From positions 1 through 39,539 of the forward strand of contig JAQGOC010000023.1 of NCBI GenBank assembly GCA_028293805.1: a stretch of 39,539 nt of DNA, given 5' to 3'. This DNA comes from Gammaproteobacteria bacterium (GTDB lineage: Bacteria > Pseudomonadota > Gammaproteobacteria > Steroidobacterales > Steroidobacteraceae). How positions within the stretch are numbered: the first letter of the stretch is position 1; each line of letters opens with the position of its first letter. Positions 15,556 to 22,753 of this stretch are shown in pieces. The translations under genes were made by a program, and so were the position numbers. A model generated the notes under the pieces. The model was not told where the DNA came from and did not search any database. It saw nothing but the letters and a program-made list of their open reading frames with translations.

Positions 15556-16563
15556 ATGCTACAGCTCGACAATCAGACGCCCTTCTATCCCCTCATGGCG
15601 ATTCTGCCGAATTGCGATGCGATCGATACGCTGTACGTGATTCTCAAGGCCACGTTAGCTCTGCGTCCGCAGCTGGCACTTGCGCCGGTGCAGATCCCGA
15701 TCACACTCGCGGACGAATATTACGGTGACCCGACGACCTCTAGCCTCAAACAGGTGTCGGAGATGCACATCGGCAAGCCCGGGACGGATGTGTTGCTCGT
15801 TGGCCGGTGTTGGGCGCCAAACTCCCAGGCCGCCCCGGAGGCCTGGGTGAGAGTCTCGGTGGCCGAGCGGCAGAAGACGCTGCGCGTGTCCGGCGACAGG
15901 ACTTGGATGCGTGACGGCACCCCCTCACCGCCGCAGCCGTTCGAGGCGATGCCGCTCATCTGGGAGCGTGCGTTCGGCGGCATTCAGAAGTTGCCCGGCC
16001 GGGTGCTCGCCGACGAGCGCAACCCGGTAGGCGTTGGCTTCGTCGCGGGTCGGCGCGCCGAGGAACTCGTCGGACTGCCGGTTCCCAATCTCGAGGATCC
16101 AACGACGCCGCTCGAGCGGCATGGCCAAAGCCTCGCGCCGGCGTGCTTTGCGCCGACGGCGCCGCATTGGATGCCGCGCCGTGCTTTTGCCGGCACGTAT
16201 GACGAAAAGTGGCAGCGCAAGCGTGCGCCATATCTTCCAGCGGACTTCGACAGGCGTTTTCTGCAGTGTGCGGCCCCCGAGCTGACATTCAACCGGTATC
16301 TGCAGGGTACCGAGCCGATAGAGATTCGCGGCGCGACGCCGGACGGTCCTATCTCATTCAACTTGCCGGTGGCCGGCCTGCAGATCGAGGTGAAGATCGG
16401 CGGCTCGGTCGAACATCCGACAGCGAATCTCGAGACCGTGCTCATCGAGCCGGACGACAACCGGCTGTGCCTGACCTGGCGGGCGGCGTTGCCTTGCGAT
16501 CGCAGGATACTCAAGGTTGAGAAGGTAACTGTGACGCGCAAACGTCCAGGGGCGCGCACATGA
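15556..16563 (+). CDS. DUF2169 effector adaptor
   Basis: A 335-residue protein of the DUF2169 family: it opens LDNQTPFYPLMAILPNCDAIDTL and includes an ADEYYGDPTTSSLK segment and WERAFGG near residue 135. The second half includes HWMPRRAFAGTYDEKW and FNRYLQGTEPIEIRG. DUF2169 proteins pair with PAAR-like proteins and are needed for effector loading in some systems (in Agrobacterium tumefaciens the DUF2169 protein encoded next to the DNase Tde2 is required for its delivery). Here the same job is inferred for the AHH effector encoded 1.5 kb downstream. Its stop overlaps the next start (ATGA at 16560-16563), indicating coupling. Confidence 0.88.
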   Translation: MLQLDNQTPFYPLMAILPNCDAIDTLYVILKATLALRPQLALAPVQIPITLADEYYGDPTTSSLKQVSEMHIGKPGTDVLLVGRCWAPNSQAAPEAWVRVSVAERQKTLRVSGDRTWMRDGTPSPPQPFEAMPLIWERAFGGIQKLPGRVLADERNPVGVGFVAGRRAEELVGLPVPNLEDPTTPLERHGQSLAPACFAPTAPHWMPRRAFAGTYDEKWQRKRAPYLPADFDRRFLQCAAPELTFNRYLQGTEPIEIRGATPDGPISFNLPVAGLQIEVKIGGSVEHPTANLETVLIEPDDNRLCLTWRAALPCDRRILKVEKVTVTRKRPGART

Positions 16564-17618
16564 CATCCGGCGTAATCATCGCCAGCAATGTGTTGTGTTC
16601 GTCGGGCCGCGGGACGGAGCAGTTGTGGGCCGCGGTTCGTGCCGGTATTTCCCGCATCGGCAACTCGCACATCATGGGTCGTGATCGCGAGCCGATCAGG
16701 ATGGGACTCGCGCCGGAGGACGCGCTGGAGCCGCGGTTGCCGCCGGAGATCGAGCTGCTTCCGCTGCCGTCTCGCGCGCGCCGCATGCTGCGGCTGGCTG
16801 CGCCAGTGCTGCGGTCGGTACTGCAGCACGCGGGAGACTCGCCGGTGCGGCTTTTTCTGGGCTTGCCCCAACTCCCGGTATCGGAAGCGCACTGGCTCAA
16901 GGGATTCGCCTTGCACCTGGGCAAGATCGCCGGAGTAGCCCTCGACGCCCCGAACAGTCGGGTGGTCCCCGCGGGGCGCGCGGCCGCACTGATGGCGCTC
17001 GAGCTTGCGCTAAGTGCGCTCGACAGCGATCCAACGCGCCCTGTGATTGTCGGCGGGGTCGACTCGTTCCTGGATTTGAAGCTCCTGGCGGCGCTGGATG
17101 CCGAGGGGCGCATCCTGGGTTCGAACGTGATGGATGGCTTCCTCCCGGGCGAGGGTGCAGCGTTTCTGGTGCTCTCCCATCCCTCACGGGCTGGTGAGAC
17201 CGGCGTGGCGTCGATCTGCGCGCAAGCCGCCGCATCGTGCTCGGATCCCGGACACCGTGCGGGTCTGGAACCGGCGCGCGGTGAGGGGCTTGCGGAGGCG
17301 CTGGAAGCGCTTCGCGGCAGGTTGGCGGGCGCGCTTGCGCCGGTAGCGACGACTTTCGCCGGACTGAATGGCGAGAGCTTCGATGCCAAGCTGTGGGGTG
17401 TCGCGCGCCTGCGCCACGGTGATTTTTTCGCACCGGGCATGGTGCTGGAGCATCCGGCCGACTGTTTCGGGGATGCCGGTGCGGCGCTGGGTGCAATCCT
17501 GCTCGCACTCGCAGCCCAGGCGCTCCAGAATCGCCAGCGCGCAGGTCCGGCGCTGGTGTGGGCCGCCTCCGATGGCGAATCACGCGCGTGTGCTTTATTG
17601 TCGGCTGCGGCTGCTTGA
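16560..17618 (+). CDS. Beta-ketoacyl-synthase-like (thiolase-fold) protein lacking the catalytic cysteine
   Basis: A 352-residue protein with clear ketoacyl-synthase landmarks: PVIVGGVDSFLD near residue 160, LDAEGRILG, then GFLPGEGAAFLVLS near 190, and FGDAGAALGAILLALA near 303. Where active enzymes have Cys in the Thr/Ala-Cys-x-x-Gly nucleophile elbow, this protein has VVPAG with Val136 in the Cys position. The two usual His-containing motifs read GLNGES and CFGDAGA. It is therefore probably not a condensing enzyme. Such proteins occur beside DUF2169 and DUF4150 genes in other T6SS loci. A chaperone or scaffold role is inferred. It overlaps the DUF2169 gene by 4 bp. Confidence 0.8.
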   Translation: MTSGVIIASNVLCSSGRGTEQLWAAVRAGISRIGNSHIMGRDREPIRMGLAPEDALEPRLPPEIELLPLPSRARRMLRLAAPVLRSVLQHAGDSPVRLFLGLPQLPVSEAHWLKGFALHLGKIAGVALDAPNSRVVPAGRAAALMALELALSALDSDPTRPVIVGGVDSFLDLKLLAALDAEGRILGSNVMDGFLPGEGAAFLVLSHPSRAGETGVASICAQAAASCSDPGHRAGLEPARGEGLAEALEALRGRLAGALAPVATTFAGLNGESFDAKLWGVARLRHGDFFAPGMVLEHPADCFGDAGAALGAILLALAAQALQNRQRAGPALVWAASDGESRACALLSAAAA

Positions 17619-17639
17619 GCTTGCCGGGGGAGGTCTGAA

Positions 17640-18020
17640 GTGTCGGGTACGGTGTTCGCCAACAGTCGCGGGATCGCGCATAAGGGCAGCGGTGGCCAGA
17701 GTCCGGTTTTCCCTGACGTGTGCAAGACGCCTACGCCCGCGGGACCCGTCCCCATTCCCTACCCGAATCTGGGCAAGGCGGCCGACACTTCCGCCGGTCC
17801 CACGGCCGTCACCTGCGACGGTCAGATGCCCATGACTCAGGGTGCGAAATATCTGATGACCAGCGGCGATGAGGCTGGCTCGGCCGGCGGGGTGATCAGC
17901 GGCAAGATCAAAGGACCCTGCGAGTTCATGCTGTATTCCTTCGATGTGAAGTTCGAAGGCAAGAATGTCTGCCGGCTCGGGGATCCGCTGTTTCACAATG
18001 ACAAGAACGCAATGGGGTGA
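17640..18020 (+). CDS. PAAR-like DUF4150 spike-tip protein
   Basis: A 126-residue DUF4150 (Tox-PAAR-like) protein with a GTG start behind a GGGGGAGG stretch. Characteristic pieces are FPDVCKTPTPAGPVPIPYPN, then MPMTQGAKYLMTSGDEAGSAGGVISG and a C-terminal CRLGDPLFHN. PAAR-type proteins form the sharp cone on VgrG and attach effectors. This one is a bare tip with no fused toxin; the toxin is the next gene, 21 bp downstream. The cysteines (in DVCKT, VTCDG, GPCEF, NVCRL) are in the usual places for this family. Confidence 0.92.
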   Translation: MSGTVFANSRGIAHKGSGGQSPVFPDVCKTPTPAGPVPIPYPNLGKAADTSAGPTAVTCDGQMPMTQGAKYLMTSGDEAGSAGGVISGKIKGPCEFMLYSFDVKFEGKNVCRLGDPLFHNDKNAMG

Positions 18021-18041
18021 GCTCGTCGTGGGGAGTGGAGC

Positions 18042-18755
18042 ATGACCGAGGTGGGCGAGGGCGTGGCGGTACTCGTCGCAGCCCTGGACAAGAAGGAGAA
18101 GTGCGCTTTCGAGCCCGACAAGACCGACTGGGCTTGCAATCTGTCCGGCAGCGGTACGGCACTCGGCGGCCACCTCGGCGCGAAGCCGCACGCGGCGCGC
18201 GAGAGCGAGTTGAGTTCGGGAAAGTGGCCCTCCCAGGCGCATCATCTGATACCGCACCAGCAGCTGGCCAGTCACAAGCTCGCGAAATGGCTCAAGCAGG
18301 GCAACATCCTCTACGGGGATACCCGGTACAACGTGGATCATGCGAACAACGGCAAATGGATGCCCTATGGCGCGGGACTGGCGGAATGGGCGCCCGCGGG
18401 CCAGAAAAAAAAGCGCGAGCTGATGTTCAAGCTCATGGCGCTGTCCGGGATTCAACTGCACCAGGGCCGCCACAGCAGATCGAATGCCTATGGGGTGGGC
18501 GCCCTGGGGTACAAGGACCGGGTGGACCAGTACCTGGACAAGATCGTCAACAATGCCTTGTCGCATTATGTCGGCCCGCCCCCGTGCGAGGACTGCAAGG
18601 GCAAGCAGCAGGCGAAGAAGTATCCGCCGCGTGACAATACCGTGCGCTACGTCGATCGTGCGTCGAGTCTCCTTGAGAAGGATATCGACGCCTGTCTGAT
18701 CTTCGTCTCGCGCATCGCCGCGGAATTCGCTGAGGCCGGAGGGTTCGATGGTTAG
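18042..18755 (+). CDS. AHH-type nuclease effector (predicted T6SS toxin)
   Basis: A 237-residue protein with the AHH signature of the HNH/endonuclease VII superfamily: QAHHLIP with His67-His68, then HANNGKWMP with His100, Asn102 and Asn103, and HQGRHSRSNAY with His140 and His144. These fit the metal-binding and catalytic positions of AHH nucleases. Residues 1-60 are a short N-terminal part with Cys21 and Cys30, probably for loading; a CEDC pair lies near residue 186. There is no signal peptide. It follows the PAAR-like gene and overlaps the immunity gene by 8 bp, the classic effector-immunity layout. DNase activity in the target cell is inferred from family and context. Confidence 0.85.
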   Translation: MTEVGEGVAVLVAALDKKEKCAFEPDKTDWACNLSGSGTALGGHLGAKPHAARESELSSGKWPSQAHHLIPHQQLASHKLAKWLKQGNILYGDTRYNVDHANNGKWMPYGAGLAEWAPAGQKKKRELMFKLMALSGIQLHQGRHSRSNAYGVGALGYKDRVDQYLDKIVNNALSHYVGPPPCEDCKGKQQAKKYPPRDNTVRYVDRASSLLEKDIDACLIFVSRIAAEFAEAGGFDG

Positions 18756-19296
18756 GAAAGTGTTCTGGATGGACCGCCGGCTCAGCGCCGCGGGTGCGCG
18801 GATCTTTATGACGAGCCACGACCTGTATGCCTTCAAGTCGGGCCAGCCCTTCGCGGCCGATTTCGAGGTTCCCGTGCGCTTCAACCTCGATGAGGAGCTG
18901 CGCGCAGGTGAGTTGCCCACTTTCTTTGCAAGGCCCGCATTCGTCGCCACGCCGCGCATGCAGGCCGATCTGCGCAGGTTGGGGATCGACAACCTGCAGA
19001 CTTATCCGGCTGTCATCGAGGATCCGGTGGACGGCCGCGTGATCGAGGATTACGCGCTCTTGAACGTGATCGGCAGTGTTGCGTGCGCGAATATGCGGCG
19101 CTCGCAATTCGCGACGCTCGGGCCCGACATGAACGTCATCGACGAGCCCGTGCTCGACTCGCAGCGCGTCCCCGACCTGGACCTGTTTCTGCTGGCCGAG
19201 GACACCGACAAAATGCTCATCTCGGAGCGGGTGTACGCGTACTTCAAGGACCAGGCGTATCCGGACGTGCTTCTCCAGGAAGTACGCCAGGTCTGA
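18748..19296 (+). CDS. Imm11/DUF1629-type immunity protein for the AHH effector
   Basis: A 182-residue cytoplasmic protein without signal peptide or membrane segment. The C-terminal half has the Imm11 (DUF1629) pattern: a region like DYALLNVIGSVACANMRRSQF, a middle stretch with DLDLFLLAED, and the ending ISERVYAYFKDQAY. Imm11-type proteins are known as immunity partners of polymorphic toxins. Its start lies inside the end of the effector gene (8-bp overlap), so the two are translationally coupled and the producer is protected as soon as toxin is made. Assignment to this effector is from gene order. Confidence 0.78.
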   Translation: MVRKVFWMDRRLSAAGARIFMTSHDLYAFKSGQPFAADFEVPVRFNLDEELRAGELPTFFARPAFVATPRMQADLRRLGIDNLQTYPAVIEDPVDGRVIEDYALLNVIGSVACANMRRSQFATLGPDMNVIDEPVLDSQRVPDLDLFLLAEDTDKMLISERVYAYFKDQAYPDVLLQEVRQV

Positions 19297-19306
19297 GCAG
19301 CACAAC

Positions 19307-20830
19307 ATGGATCTCACTCTCGAAGTCGTCAGCCCGAACGGCCAGGCCCTGGGTCCCGGGCGCCGCAAGGTGTTCGGTCCCGAAGGCGGCCGCATCGGAC
19401 GGGCGCCCGAATGCGACTGGGTGCTCGCGAATCCCTACATCTCGCGGCACCACGCGACCGTCCGCTGGATCAGCGGAACGTATTACATCGAGAGCACCGG
19501 CGACAATGGCGTTGCCATCAACGATCCGCACGCGATGCTGCCGCAGCTCGAGCGCCGGGCGCTCAAGAACGGCGACCGCCTGTTCATCGATGAATACGAG
19601 ATCGTGGTGGGACTTGCCGCCGCCATGCCCGAGTTGGTCCGCCCGCTGTCGGCGGGCAGCGCGCCGGTGGCATTCGCCCTGGACGACGATCCGTTCGCCG
19701 CTCTCGGGCCGGCGCCTGCGTCGCGCCCGCTCGTGGATCCGCTGGAGCCCTCTCACGACGAGCTCGATCCGCTGAAGCAGCTTTCGGGCCGCAGGCCCGC
19801 GACCACGACTCCCTCGGCCCCCCAGGCCTCGAGCTGGAACCATTCACCCGGCGTGAGCGATCACTTCAGCCCGCCGCCGGTGCCCCCTTCAGGACAGGCC
19901 ATCCCCGATGACTGGGACAGGACAACGTTCGGGCGTGCGAAGCCAACGGCTCCCAGTGCCCCGGCATCCGCCGCGGCTCCGAGTGGCGCCCCCGGAGCCA
20001 TCCCGGACGATTGGGACAAGACGAGCTTCAGCCGCGGAAAAGTCCCGAGCACGCCATCCACCCCGGAACCCGCTCCCCGCCGTACAGGCGGCGACCTGGC
20101 CGGTGCTGGGGCCGGCCCCATGCAGCGAACGGGTGCACCGGTCTCCGCAACTGCCGCCCCGCCGGCGCCTTTGGCGGCAACTTCACAGCCGACTGCCGCC
20201 GCGGCGCCGCCGGCGCAAACAGGAGTTCGCGCAGCGGGTTTCGATGCCGCGGCATTACTGCGCGCGGCGGGTGTGGACCCGGCGACAATCCCGCCCGAGA
20301 CAGCGGGGTCGCTTGGGCTTATTCTGCGCTCCGTGGTGCAGGGAGTGATCGAAGTATTGCAGGCGCGAACGGAGATCAAGAATCAGTTCCGTATGCCGCT
20401 CACTCGCGTCAAGATGGGGGAGAACAACCCGCTCAAGTTTGCGGTGAACGCCGAGGACGCGTTGAACTCCTTGCTGGGCCGGCGTAATCCGGCCTACCTG
20501 GGGCCGGTCGAGGCATTCGATGACGCCTTCGATGACATCCGTTGCCACCAACTGGCGATGCTGGCGGGAATGAGAGCGGGATTCGAGCAGGTGTTGAGCC
20601 GGTTCGACCCGGAGCGGCTGCAGGAGTTGTTCGACAAACGCGGCAAGCGGGGTGGACTGCTCGCGATGACGGCCAAGTCGCGCTATTGGGAGCTCTATGC
20701 CGAGGAGTTCCGGGAACGGACGGCGGATCCGGACGAGGCCTTTCGGCGCCTATTCGGCGAGCCGTTCTCGATCGCGTACGAGAAACAGCTCGAGGGACTG
20801 AAGCTCAGCCGCAACAAACCGCGTCGCTGA
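19307..20830 (+). CDS. tagH: TagH-type FHA protein (first copy)
   Basis: A 507-residue phosphothreonine reader of the T6SS threonine phosphorylation pathway. The N-terminal FHA domain (about 1-105) keeps the key residues: IGRAPECDW, then YISRHHATV and DNGVAIND. A Pro/Ala-rich disordered linker (about 130-320) contains two near-identical motifs, IPDDWDRTTFGR (199-210) and IPDDWDKTSFSR (232-243). The C-terminal domain (about 325-500) is the T6SS-specific VI_FHA domain, with VQGVIEVLQARTEIKNQFRM and NNPLKFAVNAEDAL. In Pseudomonas, Fha1 is phosphorylated by PpkA in its linker to trigger assembly; the duplicated threonine motifs are the likely equivalents here. Confidence 0.93.
   Translation: MDLTLEVVSPNGQALGPGRRKVFGPEGGRIGRAPECDWVLANPYISRHHATVRWISGTYYIESTGDNGVAINDPHAMLPQLERRALKNGDRLFIDEYEIVVGLAAAMPELVRPLSAGSAPVAFALDDDPFAALGPAPASRPLVDPLEPSHDELDPLKQLSGRRPATTTPSAPQASSWNHSPGVSDHFSPPPVPPSGQAIPDDWDRTTFGRAKPTAPSAPASAAAPSGAPGAIPDDWDKTSFSRGKVPSTPSTPEPAPRRTGGDLAGAGAGPMQRTGAPVSATAAPPAPLAATSQPTAAAAPPAQTGVRAAGFDAAALLRAAGVDPATIPPETAGSLGLILRSVVQGVIEVLQARTEIKNQFRMPLTRVKMGENNPLKFAVNAEDALNSLLGRRNPAYLGPVEAFDDAFDDIRCHQLAMLAGMRAGFEQVLSRFDPERLQELFDKRGKRGGLLAMTAKSRYWELYAEEFRERTADPDEAFRRLFGEPFSIAYEKQLEGLKLSRNKPRR
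19898..20035 (+). repeat. Duplicated IPDDWD-[K/R]-T motif in the TagH linker
   Basis: Two 12-codon units (19901-19936 and 20000-20035), each preceded by an Ala codon, encode IPDDWDRTTFGR and IPDDWDKTSFSR 33 residues apart. The codons differ at several third positions while the peptide is kept, so selection on the protein sequence is more likely than a fresh duplication. The invariant threonines are Thr206 and Thr239. Confidence 0.75.
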
Positions 20831-20896
20831 ATAATGAGTCTACCGGTCTGGCGACGGTAGCAGCCGCCGCACACCGGGAAGGACGGGGGAGAGATC

Positions 20897-21382
20897 ATGT
20901 CGTCGTGTCGACCATTCGGTGCTGCCCTGGCGTGCCTGGGGCTGGTCCTTGCCGGCTGCGCGGCCAAACCGCCGAAGCCGGTGGAAGCGAAGGCCGTCGT
21001 ATCCGCCAGCGGCGATGTGAATCCGGAGGACAGCGGGCGACCGTCGCCGGTCGTCGTGCGCATTTACGAATTGCGCGGGGATGCCGAATTCAACGGTGCC
21101 GACTTCTTCGCCTTGTTCGATAAGGAGAAGGAAACGCTGGGCGCGAGTCTCATCCTGCGTGAAGAGCGGACGATGCTTCCCGGGCAACAGGTGGAATTCG
21201 ACCTGCCGGTAGCGCAGGAAGCGCGCTTCGTCGGCGCGGTCGCGGCATTTCGGGATATCCGCACGACTCACTGGCGAGCCGTGGCCGGAGCGCCGGAAAA
21301 GTCGCTGTTCAAGCCCCTTGCCAAGAATCGGGTCACGGTGCGCGTGGACAAGAGCGCGATCGCCGTGTCGACCCACGACTGA
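20897..21382 (+). CDS. tssJ: TssJ outer-membrane lipoprotein
   Basis: A 161-residue protein with a lipoprotein signal: Arg near the N-terminus, a hydrophobic stretch, and the lipobox LAGC with Cys21 as the acylation site. The mature part has the transthyretin-like pattern of TssJ: VVRIYELRGDAEFNGADFFALFDKE, then ILREERTMLPGQQVEFDLP and the FVGAVAAFRDI segment. TssJ anchors the trans-envelope complex in the outer membrane and binds the periplasmic end of TssM. A purine-rich GGGGGAGAG site precedes the ATG. It begins the tssJKLM block, 66 bp after tagH. Confidence 0.95.
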   Translation: MSSCRPFGAALACLGLVLAGCAAKPPKPVEAKAVVSASGDVNPEDSGRPSPVVVRIYELRGDAEFNGADFFALFDKEKETLGASLILREERTMLPGQQVEFDLPVAQEARFVGAVAAFRDIRTTHWRAVAGAPEKSLFKPLAKNRVTVRVDKSAIAVSTHD

Positions 21383-21402
21383 ATCGAAGGCGCATTCATA
21401 AG

Positions 21403-22737
21403 ATGTCGGACAAGAACCGTGTCGTCTGGTCCGAGGGATTGTTCCTCAGGCCGCAGCACTTCCAGCAGCAGGAACGCTACCTCGAGGCCTTCATCGAAGG
21501 CCGCGCGGGCGTGTTGCGCCAGCATTCGTGGGGTTTTACGGAGCTCGAAATCGAACGTGACCTGCTGGCCATCGGCAAGCTCGGATTGCGCCGCGCGCGG
21601 GGCATTTTCCCGGACGGCACGCCGTTCGCGATGCCCGACAGCGATCCACTGCCCGCGCCGCTGGAAATCGGCCCGCAAGTTCGCGACCAGGTGGTCTACC
21701 TCGCCGTGCCTCTCAGAAAGTCCGGCGCCACACAGACAACGCGCGGCACCAGCACCCAGGACGTCACTCGCTTTCGCAGCCGCGACTTCGAAACTCGCGA
21801 CGTCACGTCGGATTCGACGACAGCCGCCGAGCTCGAAGTGGCCGCCCTCAATGCGCGTCTGATGCCGCAAAGCGAGCCCGCGGAGGACTTCGCGCAGATC
21901 CCGGTCGCGCATGTAGTTGAGTGCCGTGCTGACAAGCAGGTCGTCCTCGATGCGTCGTTCATTCCCACGGTCTTGACGTGCCGGGCGGCGCCCCGGCTCG
22001 CCACTTTCCTGGCGGAGCTGCAGGGAATGTTGCATCAAAGAGGCGAAGAGCTCGCCGCGCGGGCCGTGGCGAGCGGTCGGGGAGGCGCGGCAGAGATCGC
22101 CGATTTCCTGTTCCTTCAGGCGATCAATCGCTACGAGCCCGTGGTCGCTCATCTCGCGGCGACCGCCGGCTGTCATCCAGAAGATTTGTACCGCTTCGCA
22201 CTAGAGGTCAGCGGCGATCTGTCGACGCTCACGGCTACGTCGCGTCGCGCCCCACAGTTTCCCGGCTATCGGCACCATGCTCTGCGAGAGAGTTTCGAGC
22301 CGGTCATTCAGGCGCTGCGCGCCTGCCTGAGCATCGTACTGGCGCAGGGTGCCATCGCACTGCCGATCGCGCAGAAGAAGTTCGGTATCAGCGTGGCCAC
22401 GGTGTCCGACCGTACGCTGTTCGATTCGGCCGTATTCGTGCTCGCGGCGCGCGCCGATCTGCCGATGGAGGAATTCCGGCGGCGCTTCCCGCAGCAGCTG
22501 AAGATCGGGCCGGTGGAGAAGATCCGGGACCTGGTCAATCTGCAGCTCCCGGGCATCCCCATAGAGCCGATGGCCGTGGCTCCGCGGCAAATTCCCTATC
22601 ACGCCGGATTCGCCTACTTCGAGCTCGATCGCACGACCGAGATGTGGCGGGCGCTCAAATCCTCCGGTGGCATCGCCATGCATCAGTCCGGCGACTTCGC
22701 GGGGCTTGCCATGGAGTTCTGGGCCATACGGAGCTGA
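21403..22737 (+). CDS. tssK: TssK baseplate-membrane connector
   Basis: A 444-residue TssK starting VVWSEGLFLRPQHFQQQERYLE, the family hallmark. Other landmarks are FLFLQAINRYEPVVAHL near residue 240, LYRFALEVSGDLSTL near 265, and the C-terminal FAYFELDRTTEMWRALKSSGG. TssK trimers connect the TssFG wedges to TssL and TssM at the inner membrane. Length is normal. The stop at 22735-22737 lies within the first copy of a 13-bp tandem duplication that separates it from tssL. Confidence 0.97.
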   Translation: MSDKNRVVWSEGLFLRPQHFQQQERYLEAFIEGRAGVLRQHSWGFTELEIERDLLAIGKLGLRRARGIFPDGTPFAMPDSDPLPAPLEIGPQVRDQVVYLAVPLRKSGATQTTRGTSTQDVTRFRSRDFETRDVTSDSTTAAELEVAALNARLMPQSEPAEDFAQIPVAHVVECRADKQVVLDASFIPTVLTCRAAPRLATFLAELQGMLHQRGEELAARAVASGRGGAAEIADFLFLQAINRYEPVVAHLAATAGCHPEDLYRFALEVSGDLSTLTATSRRAPQFPGYRHHALRESFEPVIQALRACLSIVLAQGAIALPIAQKKFGISVATVSDRTLFDSAVFVLAARADLPMEEFRRRFPQQLKIGPVEKIRDLVNLQLPGIPIEPMAVAPRQIPYHAGFAYFELDRTTEMWRALKSSGGIAMHQSGDFAGLAMEFWAIRS

Positions 22738-22753
22738 TCCACGGAGCTGATCC
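22728..22753 (+). repeat. Perfect 13-bp tandem duplication at the tssK-tssL junction
   Basis: ACGGAGCTGATCC occurs twice head to tail. The first copy carries the tssK stop (TGA 22735-22737); the second supplies a GGAG ribosome binding site 7 bases before the tssL ATG. Without the second copy, stop and start would be nearly touching and tssL would rely on the GGAG inside tssK. Confidence 0.9.

Noticed and set aside
18042-19296. Recent horizontal transfer of the effector-immunity pair
   Set aside because: By eye the base composition and codon use are similar to those of the neighbours, and no insertion sequence, tRNA or direct repeat borders the pair. A computed GC and codon profile would be needed to reopen this.
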